From Synanceia verrucosa (Eukaryota > Chordata > Actinopteri > Perciformes > Synanceiidae), in contig CM056561.1 of the NCBI GenBank assembly GCA_029721515.1, positions 12,374,001 through 12,438,000 on the forward strand: DNA of 64,000 bases. The letters run 5' to 3'. Shown here piece by piece: positions 11,401 through 23,400 of this stretch. The notes below the pieces were generated by a model. It was not told where the DNA came from. It worked only from the letters and a program-made list of their open reading frames with translations, and searched no databases. The position numbers and the translations under genes were made by a program. Every line of letters begins with the position of its first letter. Position 1 is the stretch's first letter.

Positions 11401-14400
11401 AATGTCTAATAAGAAATTGTAAAGCCCAACCATTACATAATCATAGTTTAAGTGTTACCCAAAACAATGCATTATGTTACCATATAAAGTAAAAAGAAAG
11501 CAGCAGAGCTAGTTCATCTGCTTACACTTCTGTGTAGAGGATTTGAAAATGCGCAACTTTGGCACCTCCTAAAGGAAAGGTTCACAATTTTGTTCCCTTA
11601 AAGTGTGTCTTAAAGCGGTCGTTTTTGGGAGGGGTGGCTTAAACAGACAGACGCTCAACAGCGCTTTTCACACAGAGGGTGACCAGGTGTATTGAGAGAG
11701 AGAGTATGAGAAAAAATACCTGTTTTTGAACATAGAAGCATGTAAACATGTTTTAGTAGAAACCTAAAGTCCAAGTATGAACCTGAAAATGAGCATGAGA
11801 TGTCCCCTCTATACCTGAGTTGTACCCGCATAAAAATTGAAACAGGGTTAATCTGCTATAATCATTGCTCCTGTTCATACTAGTCATTAATAATGAATAA
11901 TGAATGCACTTTCTGTAAAATGATTGATTACAGGTACAACTACTGATGCATTTCACACATATCAAATGGCCTAAGGGAGCTCATCAGATGTTTTGTCCTT
12001 CTATCAGTTTCAGAGCATCTCTTTCAAGAGGATCAAATTAGATTTTCCTTACTTCCGCAGTGACAGGTATGGCTACACTACACACACTCTTATTAACAAA
12101 ACACTGGATCTTGTAGAGAATGTAACCCAAAATCTGCAACAACTCTTGTAAGACGCGCTGCCCAATGATGGCCCAACCATAATTATTCGAGGTGAATGCT
12201 TAACCTTTTCCATCTTGCAAGAGTCCCCCCAACTTGTGGGTTACCTTTTAGATGTAACCAAAACACTGTCCACTGCTTCTTTGGGAGCTAAAATATGGGG
12301 TAAATATTGTCAAGCATAACTCATTGTGTCGTTTTCTCAGGGACAAGCGAGACTTTGTGTCAGCGGGTGCCGCTGCTGGAGTCGCTGCTGCCTTTGGTGC
12401 TCCTATAGGTGGCATGCTCTTTAGTCTGGAAGAGGGCTCCTCTTTCTGGAACCAGGCCCTGACTTGGAAAGTGGTATGTCTTCTTATCCAGTGATCCCCA
12501 AGAGTTCCACAACATTTGAGTTCTGTGTGCTGACCAGATTTTGCCACACTAGGGGCATTGGCTGGTGTCAGTGTCACTAAATTAGTACTGTGTGCAGAGG
12601 CCAAAGGTCCATATTAAGAACTGTGAGCAGCCATCAGTGGATATAGGGTAACCAGGTGCCAACATAGCCACATGTTGGTCAGAGAGTATGTTTGTGTGGG
12701 ACATGTTGGCCATGCTACTGCGATTATATTTTGATACAATGTCCATCCAACCCTAAAAAATAAACCTTTCAATTGAAACCGCTAACTTCTAAACTTATAA
12801 ATATCAATACAATGAAATACTAATTTAGGTTGTGCATTGAACCTTTATTTTTAATACAAAGGACCTAACAGATGCATTTGGTTTGAATGATTTTTCCAAC
12901 ACTTCTATTAAAAAAAGCAACAGTATTACATATTATTAAGTCAATGAAAGCAAAAGTCACATTTCTCGATGGGATAGTTTGGGATGCTTGCACAGAATGT
13001 ACACGTCTGGAGAAATGACCGGAGCTGCTTTTTTTTTCTTATATCTTTCTTATTTCTTATTATACCGGCTAATAAATTGTGGGATGCACCAAAAGTGATG
13101 AAAATGCCCTGCAGTCCCACACAAAGTGGGACACCAGGCTACCTAAGTGGATATCACACAGTTATAAAGAAAACAAATATATCAACCCACTGCCTCAGTC
13201 TCTCAGCTATACAGTTATATGCACATAGCATCAAGTGCTAACAGTTCAGTATGATTCTCTGTTTCCCTTCCTCAGCTCTTCTGTTGTCCTTTTGTTTTAG
13301 CTCTTCTGTTCAATGTCGGCCACCTTCACCCTTAACTTCTTCCGTTCTGGGATCAACTTCAACAAGTGGGGCACCTTCCAGCTGCCTGGTCTGCTCAACT
13401 TTGGAGAGTTCAAGGTAAAACGTTCATCTTTGACATTATATCTTAATTTGATGTACAATGAAGACAAAAACATCCACTTAGATTAAGGGTGGTTATAATT
13501 ACTGATCGATTGATCGATCGGTTATTCTAGTTTCCTCTTATTTGACTCAATAAAATTGGCTGAAAGTAGCAGGCATGATTTCTGCCTTGCTGTTATGGTC
13601 CTTACAGTGCCTATAGAACATCATCATACCTTTTCCAGTTTTATTTACAAATTTTGTCATATAAACTTATGCCTTAATAATTAAAGGTATTTTTTTATTT
13701 TTCTGTTTTTTTTTAATTAATTAGAAATGAATGACTACAATATCAGTGTGGGAAATGTTACATCTCTGTGGTCTGTAGAGGCACCTTTCACTTTAATTAT
13801 AGCCGTGAATCTGTTTGTCTCAATCAGCTTTTGCACCTAGATTGGGGAATATTTAGGGCCTGAGCCGATGCTGCAAGCAGCAAGGTAGAGCCCTGTTGTA
13901 ATTGTATAAACTATTATTATTATTATTACCCATTTTTTTGCAGAGCTGTTTGAGTTGAGTCACGCTCTGGTTAGTGACGATTGCAGTCTTCAACTCCATC
14001 CGCAGTTAGTGTATCAGGTTTAGGTCAGGGATCTATCTAGGTCAGTCTAGGACATTCACCTTCCTGTCCTTCAGCCACTGCCTTGTTTTTTTTGCCGTGT
14101 ATTTTGGGTCACTGGAAGGTCCATCTTCAGCTGTCTAGCAGAGAGCTGCAGGTTTTCCTCAAGAATGTGGGTTTACTTGGCAGTATCCATTTTCCTTTTA
14201 AATCCTGGCCACTTGCCCAGTTCCCACTGAAGAGGAACAACCACTACAACATAATGCTGCCACCACAACCATGCCACAGTGTGATGTTAACTTTCTGCCA
14301 AATACAGCACTTGGAATTCAGTCCAAAAAGTTCAGTTTTATTTTTATTTCCCTGCTGACCGCCAGAAGGTGATGATGAAAGCACTGAATGTTCCCTTTGC

Positions 14401-17400
14401 CCATACGCAATTCGAGTATGCATACCGACAATGTCACTTGTGACCAATGGGTGACCCATGAAAGGCAATAAGTTCCGGTGTCACCAGAGGTTCGGTTCCT
14501 TTTTTCTTCTCACGTGCAATTCACATACCGCTGGATACAGCAACATGAAGGAAAAAAGGAATAGCCTGTATTGTGTCTTAGCTCCGTCACTGGTAGCCTT
14601 GTGACCGGGTAGGTCAGAGCAGCAAAGTTCTGCCCTTCAAAGGCTGCGGGTTGCGGGGTTGCGGCGATTTTGGGGTACCGTGTTAACCGCCATACCGCAT
14701 TGATTGGGTGCTTTATCACCACGTTAGTAAAAAAAATCCATACCATCATAGCCCGAGTGTTCGCACACTCTTCCCCCGGCTTATTGGTACTGATCATGTC
14801 TATTGTGTAGACACAATTAAAGGCATCCTTGGAGCCTCTGCTGGTGAAGGCATTGTTTGCGTCCCCTCTCCCAGCACACACCGTCGCGACTCTCAGCTAC
14901 ATAACTCACCCAGCTGATAGACTTTTGCTGAGCCGACAGTTGGCTATACCCCATTCCCTCAGCTCAGGTGATTCGGTTATCTACTGTAATACTTATTGGC
15001 CATGTGTTCATACTGGGGCTGAGTAGGTGGTGTGATATCCCGTTCCCTCAACTTACACGATTTTATTATCTACTGTAACGCTTATTGGCCTTGTACTGTG
15101 CATAAGACTGGTGCTGTGTGACTTGCGTCTGCTGTGTAGGTGGCATTCGCGCCCCCTCTCCTCAGCTTAGACAATATTATGATTGACTTTAACAGTGTGT
15201 GGACATAAACCATTGATTCTGCGCAACTTGCATCTGCTGTTGGTGGCGTTGCGTCCCCTTCCCTCACCTTATCTGTATGGCCCATAGCCATTAATAATGG
15301 CATGCTACTGCTGTTGTGTTACCTGTGGTGCCCTCCTTCAGGCCAGTGATGGCCTTGACCTCTGCCCAAGGTGCCTTGGTCCTGAACACCAGGGGGGGTC
15401 CTGTGCATTAATTGCAGTTACATGCCTCGGGGACCGAAGGTTGCTTGACTGAAACAGGTATATTCTGCCTTACCGGGCAGCTGCCTTCTTTTCAGCAAAG
15501 ACACTCAAAGCATCTTATGGCGCTTTTCCACAGGCGCAGTATGGTACGGTACGGCACGCCTCTACACGGTTGTGGCGCTTTTCCACTAGTACCTGTTACC
15601 TGGTACTAAGTACTTTTTCCGTACCTCTTCAGCCCTGGTTCCAAGCAAGCCGAAGCGATACTAAACGTAACGTCAGCCGTGTACCTTCCACTGATGGGCC
15701 AACGAGTGTCGTCATTGGAAGCATCCAACTAGACTATAAGAGCCAAACACAACTCAACCTTCTTCCCGGTTTTCTGTGTCGCATGTAAATGCAGTTTTGC
15801 GCTGCCATACGACAACCCCACCTCTTCAGCCCTGGTTCCAAGCGAGCCGAAGCGATACTAAAACGCAACGTCAGCCGACTGCCTTCCAATGATTGGCCAA
15901 CGAGTGTTGTCATTGAAATCGTCATTGGATGTGGGACGTCTGATTGGACTGTAAAAGCCAAAAACAACTCGACTCTGCCATTTTTAAAACCGGCAACTTC
16001 TTCGTTATTTTTACACTTCCTGGAGTCTTCTCTGTCTCTCTTCCTCCACTTTGTGTGTGACAGAAAGCCACAGAGCGAGCAACAAATATATGATCACTTT
16101 GGTGTCCTCCATTGTTTGTGTTATTGTTGTTCTTCTTTCCAGTTTTGTGTGTCACGTGCAAATGAAGTTACGGCAGTTTCGCGCTGCCGTATGACGACCC
16201 CACCCACGCCGAGGAGGTACTCAGTTGTAATGGAAAAGCAACGAAACTGGGCTGTACCATGCCGTGCCGTACCGTTACTGTGTAGTGGAAAAGCACCAAT
16301 AGTGTGTCTACTACTGTGCCTGGCCCCTCAGAAGGCGGTTTGGGCCTCCCACTTCTGGGATGGTGAGTCCATCAAACGAGATGATAAACAGCTCAATGCA
16401 GGCTGGACTCCCACAGCAGGCTCTGTTTGCTACTGAGAATGCCTTCTTAAGCCTGGTATATGCTTCTGCGTCGCGGTGACGGTGGAGCTACGGCTGCCGT
16501 CGTTGAGCATTCGAAGCTCTGCGTTGAGGGAACGCGTTGCTCTGCAATTCACCGCCAAGCTGCTAAGGGGGTGTGACTGTGTCTTTGTGTGGCATCTGGG
16601 GGCTCATATCAGATTCCTTGGTTTTCTTCCGACAGTAAACAATGAAAACTGAGATGGAGCGGGTGTTTCTGGAGATGAAGCTCATAAAATTGAAAAAGAA
16701 ATGCTGTTACTATAAATGTTGAAGCACAGACATTTGAGGAGGTGGTCTGTCCGACCATTCTGTACCACTCGTGCCGCTCCACAAATAGCGGTGTTGTTGA
16801 GCTGTTGACCGGAAAAGCAACCGCTAGAAATTACGTTCTGAGTGGACCAATCACAGTCCTTGCCGTTTGCATCTCAGCACGTTGACGCGAGGCATAGTCA
16901 GGATTTTTTGGAGTTGCGCGTCAGGCTACAGCGTAGGGTCTGCGTTGACGCCGGAGCTACGCCGTTGCCGCGACGCAGAAGCATAAACCAGGCTTTATGG
17001 TGCAGCAGCCCTCCTCTGTTTCTCTGCTTCCCCTGACAAGGGACTATTTGGGAGAGCTACTTACTTGTTGGAGAGATACTGAGGAAGCTCTCTCCCGGTT
17101 TTCTGTGGATGGCTGAGCTCTGACAGCCATGCATGATGCAGCTGGAGCTGGCCTGGAACGGCTGCCCAATATGGTGTCAGCCATCGCATCTCTCATTGTG
17201 CTAGTGCACGGATTGGGCGTATTGGACACTCCTCAGCTCACCTTATGTTCGCTCTCTCTGCTTACCTGCAAGAAGGCAGTGTAGATGCCCCTATGACCTT
17301 CACTGACACAGGTCCACAAGGTTTTGCCCTCATGTCGAAAGCTTGGGCCCAAACCTGGGGCCCCTGTCTCCAGCTGGGTATGACAGCTGCCATTACCAAC

Positions 17401-20400
17401 TGGCAAAGATCTGGGCAAGGGACCAGGAGCTGTTCGCCCTCCTGGCCAAGAAGACAATCAATGCCGTAAACCCTCCAGCACATCCTGGAGGCTTTGACCT
17501 GACATACTTCCTCTTGACAAGAAAATGTGGCAGATACTGCCTGATATAGGATCTTGGGTGGCTCAATAGGTACCTGAAGGTGCTACTGTTTCACATACTA
17601 ACTGCAGGTGGACGTCTTTTTTGCCTCCTACACAGATTGTTGCCGTGCGTCACTTTTAGGCAGGCTGACATCAATGACAGCTGTGGTTCTGCTTGACCTG
17701 CTGTCTATGTGCCCCCTATAGAGGTGGTTGAATGTCTTCCACATGGACGCCAAGTAACACAGTCACCGGGAGCACGTAGTACCACTCCAGTGTCGCCCCG
17801 GTATCCTGTCGAGGGGTGCCTCATTGGCAGCACAAGAACAGCTCAGGCAAAGAGACCCTTTTCTTTGCAGGACATCACTGATCACATCAATATTCTGGAA
17901 TTGCGATCAGTGCACCTGGCTCTTAAGCACCTTTTTACTATGCTTGAGGAGGAGGCATGTACACATACAGTCAGACAACACCATGACTGTTTCCCACGTG
18001 AACCCAGGGCAGCAGAAAGTCTGCACATATGTTGCAGGTGTCTCGACACCTTCTCAGATGGGTTGCCTCCGTCTGGCCAGACTGCGGGCCATGTAACTCC
18101 TTCCCCGTCGGAATCTTCCACCAGTGGCGCCTCCACCCAGAGTAGTTGTCTGGCTACTTAAGGATCTTAAGGATCTGAACTGCTGCTGAGCAGCTGCGGG
18201 GAGCCTTTCAGACAGACCACTCGAAATGCCAGAGCGCCGTCCATTTGCCTGCAATATGATAATAAGTGGAAATTGTTTGCAAAGTGGTGCTTAACCCGCA
18301 GGGAGGACCCAGTACTTTGTTCCTGCTGTCTCTCCTGTATAAAGATCAGTCTCCATCTACTCTGAAGGTGTATGTGGCAGCCATATCAGCCTGACATGCT
18401 GGAGTCAACAATAGCACAGTGGGGAGCCACAACCTGGTGTCATTATTTCTTAAGGGTTTTTTTTGGGGCTTCACCCCTGCCCCCCCAAAGAGCTCCACAA
18501 ACCCTGACATTGGACCTGCCTGCACCTAGAGCTGGAGGGCTTGTGTCTGCCTACCTTTGAGCCTCTGGCAAGAGCAGAGCTGCAGTGGGTGTCATGTAAA
18601 GCTGCATTCTTATTGGCCATTAACTTGGCAAAACTGTCAGTGAGTTGCACAAGTTGTCAATCAGCCCACCGTGGCGGAGGTGGCACACGGATGGAACAGG
18701 TGTCACAGCATGGGCAAACATTGCCTTTATCCCCATGGTGCTATAAAATTCACATTCTAATCAGCCTATCAGGCTTGCACACTATGAACCTCCACCAAGG
18801 GATGGTGGAGACAGGCCAGAGCTTTTGGGCCCAGTTGGAGTTCTGGGATTTAATAGTGAAGCAAGGGATGAATCCTGAATGACCTCCAGAGCGCTCGGTC
18901 ACTCAGAATAAAAACCTTTCACTGACTCCCTGTCAACTACGGATACAATTCAAAGTCCTTCTTTCACATACAAAGCCCTCCATAGCCAGGCCCATCCTAC
19001 CACACTCATCGTCTCCACTGTCGTCTCCATGTGTTCCTTCAGCCTTCTTACTTCTTTACTCCAACCTCCCAACTTCCAGGACCAAACACTGGACCTGAAG
19101 TGACAAATTCTTGCTGCCCCCTCTGTCTGGAACTCATTGCCCAAACACATCTATAAAGAACCACTTTAAATTTTTGATTTAATCTCCTGTACTATCATTT
19201 GTCTTTAATGTGTAGCTCGCCATGATCTTTTATTTCCTTGAAAAGCAAAGTAAATTATTATTATTATTATTGTTATTTTTCATTGTCAGTACAGCTGTGT
19301 ATCGTGTTAAACATGTTGTAAAACATCAGTGTTTAGATGGAGACAAGAATTGCCACCTGTGGACAGCAGTGGACCTAGCCTTCTTTGTCCTGATGGGAGT
19401 GATGGGTGGCCTGCTTGGGGTGCTCTTCAACTGTATGAACAGGAGCCTGGCCAAGTATCGCATTAAACATATCCATCCCAAGGCCAAATTTATCAGGTGA
19501 CTGCAGCATTACCTGATCAACAGTACATCTTCATACAGAACATCACGTCTGTCAATCAAAAATACTGCTTTTGAAAGCAAATATTTGAAATTGTGATGCT
19601 AATTTCCTTTCAAACATGTAATTACTGTAGTTATTCTGACTTTTCCAGAGTTCTAGAGAGCCTTCTAGTTGCCATGGTGACAACAGTGGTGATATTTGCA
19701 GCTTCTATACTGTTGGGTGAATGTCGTGACCTGTCCTCCCCCACAACCCATAACACCACGGTAAGTATCAACTCATTCCCCAATTGTTACTGTTGAGCAC
19801 AAGTGCCAGTCCACTTTTACGTGGTTGACAGTTTTTAATCAATATTTAAATATTCAGTATAGTGTTTATACCTAATAATAATATTATTAGGTATCATTCT
19901 TGTATACTGTTGGGAGGTACTGACAAAAGTGTGATTCTGTGTCATGTTGTCCCTACTGGATTTCCATCATATTGTCATACATAAAGTTGAGATTTAATAA
20001 AAAATGACTGTTTATGCTTTAGAGATCACATTCCCATTTACTATTATGTGCACAACAAATTACAAGCAAGACACAGGGAGAACATGCAAACTCCACACAG
20101 AAAGGCCCCAGGCCCGGGATTCGAACCCAGTACCTTCTTGCTGTGAGACGACAGTGCTAACACTACACCACTGCGCCACCCATCACAACATCTATTTATG
20201 AGATAATCTGTGACAAGAGTTATGTGTGTGTAGCCACAGTCGTCTGAAGCGCTATATTACACAATATTCCAAACCTGCCCACTTGTAGCTGCTCAATAGG
20301 ATTGGTATGAAATTGTGTTTTTTATTTTATAAATGTGGTATGATCTTAAAAACTGTTTTCAGTGGACACTCTACACTCATCTAATATTAAACTGTTTTCT

Positions 20401-23400
20401 GTTTTCAGCTGTCTGGCAGTGAGGACATCAACTCAACCATTCGCCAGTTCTTCTGCACCAACAAGACGTACAATGACATGGCCACATTGTTCTTCAACCC
20501 ACAGGAGGCTGCCATCCATCAGCTCTTTCACCAGGATGGTGAGATGAGCTCACACACACATTCACACATTCACCAGCTCTATCAGTTAAATCATATAATT
20601 TGTAGGGGTGTTTCAATCCGATATTGATATTGGATATTGGTCCGATATCAGCAAAAAAACAAGTATCGGATCACATCGTCTGCATCTAAAATCTGATGAT
20701 GCCAGTGTGGCAGTATTTTTCGTTAAATTCCGAAAAAATTATGCTGCAGCTGAGTGCAAAGCTTGTCATGCAAAAGTTTCCTGTGGTGACACGGAACCAG
20801 GAAGTTTAATGCGACCAACCTCATTGTGCATTTGAAGTAAGGTGATCAGATTTCCAAAAGTCAAGATGCAACATTTTTTTCTCAATCATAAAAAGATGTT
20901 ATCGGGGACATTTTCAAGGACAGCTTTAACCGGGGATTGGTCATCCAAAATGGGCACTGTCACTGTCTGGTCGCCTTATTTTAAATTTTATTTTACTGGA
21001 CGTATTGAAGTTATTCTTCAGTGTCTTTTAATTTATTTTTCATTTATTTTATTCAATTGCAGAATATTCTTATGTTTAAGGTTAAAATTTACATAACCCA
21101 TTGGTTAATAATAATAATAAAAGGGTCAGTTTTTCTCATACCTATTGTTGCTGACTGTTGTTCTCTGTTTGAGTAATATCACTTGATAAAGCCTTTTCTA
21201 ACATTCCATACTACAAAATAAGTAGTGTAAGTATGTATGTTTTGTGCTGATGTCATATTGCATCAATATTGGGCAGTAGTCAAGGGTGCAATTATCGGTA
21301 TCCTATCGGAAGTGAAAAAAAATTATCGGGAAATCCCCCTTTAAACATTGTGCCACTGAAAGTAGTTTGATTTTCATTTTTTGCATCATTTGCTTGGATT
21401 GTTTTGCTGGGATTATTAACTCATTGAGTGCCAGCCCTTTTTTAAAAAATTAAAGTGCCTTGTGTCTGCATTTTTGGCCATATTGAGTCATCTTTCATGA
21501 TGCACAGAGTATTTTGTACTATCACTCTGAAAACACAGAATAGCGCAAATGAAAGAGAAAATGAAAAAAAACAACCCACATTTGTTTTTACCTTGTTCAA
21601 TTCTTGTTTTATCTGGAGGAGTGTAGAGGCCACTTTCACCAAAATCACCACTTTTTGTTCAGATTCTGTTTGAAGAAGAGGACTCTATTAATCCTTCAAT
21701 GGGGAAATTATAGTTTTGTTTTTTTGTTGTTTTGCTCTCTAATCGCGATTGTCTCCACTTCCTGCTTTGGTCTCTGTGGCATATACCGTCTCTTTATGTC
21801 CCAACTACAAATCCCAGAAGCCCCAATATTAGTACATAAAGTACATATTTTATGAAATTTGCAACCCTGTGAAATATACAAATTATTTTAATAAATAATA
21901 TGCGTTGAATATGTAACATGTCATATGTCACCTTTCCATGGTCTCATGCTGCCATTTAATTTAGGGCTCTCTTGTGTAAGTCTAGGTTCTAAAATGGCAG
22001 TAAAAAACAACACAAGACCATGGAAGTGGAAAATGAAAATGCTTAAATGACAAATGCTTCGATTGCCTCCTGTACTTCCTGCCAGGTACCTTCAGCCCTG
22101 TGACTCTGTCAGTGTTCTTCGTGCTGTACTTCCTGTTGGCCTGTTGGACCTATGGTGTGTCTGTACCCAGTGGCCTCTTTGTCCCCTCACTGCTCTGTGG
22201 AGCGGCTTTTGGACGTCTGGTTGCCAACATCCTCAAAGTGTAAGAATACTCTGATAATTATTATTTTTATACAGCAAATTAGCAGATGTAGAAGTTGTAC
22301 TGTGGAAGTGTTGCATACTTGGACACATGGGACTTCCAGGCATGCATACACTTTTGTAACTCTGTAAATAGAGAAACACAAGCACATCAGCGGAACACAG
22401 TTATATGCTGATGAGTTACACTCACTCTTTAACTTTCATAAAACACACATAAACTGGCAATATAATGCACAACTGCATCATATTATTCTAGCAGGCAAAA
22501 GGTGGCTATGCGACTGACTGTCATATTAGCATGTCGCTAGGTTACGCACCATTTACCCAACCTACTTACATACAAAACTTGCAAAACTGGTATAAATCAA
22601 GTAATTGCTTTACAGTTGGTCTATGACTGCACACTCATTATACATCATCTTTAGCTCACCTGTAAATACAGAAAAACAAGCCCATCAGCAGAACATGGTT
22701 ACATGCTGCACTCACATTGAAGGACACTTAAACTGCCCAAAGTGCTTTTGAAGTGAGATTTAATTATTGCAACCCAGAATTAACCGACTAAAATACCACA
22801 GTGGCTACTGCACAGGGACATACATCATCTCTCAACAATACAAATAATAAATGAAAATTGATATGCCCAACCATAATATGGGTCCCACACAAGCAACAAT
22901 AAAGAAAACTAGAAAAGCACTTGGAAAGCGCAGACCTGCGCCAAGGCAGCATTCTGAGAGAGCGTATACTCCTGCAAGCCCACAACGCCTAACATTGTAT
23001 TAACATTAATATCATGTACTTTTTATTTATTTTTTCTCTATTTCATATTTTGTCACATTTGAATTTGAATTTTAAAAAAATTAAAAAAAAATACCACTAG
23101 ACTGATTTCTGAGCCACTATTTTGTCCTCTACGCACAATTTTTTGCGATTATCACAGAAAATATTAATATTTGACTATAAGAAAGCCCAATTTTATAAAC
23201 TGACAATTCTTTTTCGGATATTTTGAGACCAGTTGCATTGCTCTAGCTCCTTCCTACATGAAGTTATGGTTTAAAATGCATATTTGACCTTGGTGATCTT
23301 GACCTAACTGAATCTGTGATTTCTGGATTCCTATATTAGTTTATATACCAAATTAGGTGACGATTGGCTGAAAATTGTACACCCTGGAGCTTTCAGAAAT

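Larger units (their letters stand above)
15330..18720 (+). pseudogene. Decayed DIRS-type retrotransposon, interrupted by two DNA transposons
   Basis: Three remnants lie in the expected order. (1) Around 15345-15420, a gag-like knuckle DLCPRCLGPEHQGGSCA. (2) At 17840-18020, the RNase H region HINILELRSVHLALKHL, whose continuation with SDNTMTVSHVNP is in another frame. (3) At 18215-18640, a tyrosine-recombinase N-terminal part with WKLFAKWCLTRREDP, QSPSTLKVYVAAISA and, farther on, FEPLARAELQWVSCKAAFLL. Reverse-transcriptase palm motifs are not clear. Frameshifts and stops make it non-functional. DIRS elements use a tyrosine recombinase rather than an integrase (established), which the third block supports. 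Sense orientation in clcn6 intron 11. Confidence 0.7.

Noticed and set aside
12248..12604. 118-residue ORF on the minus strand over clcn6 exon 10
   Set aside because: Antisense shadow of the conserved exon; no independent coding character.
15789..16436. 215-residue ORF on the plus strand
   Set aside because: It runs across a non-coding TIR element with a duplicated block; composition is random and no domain is present.
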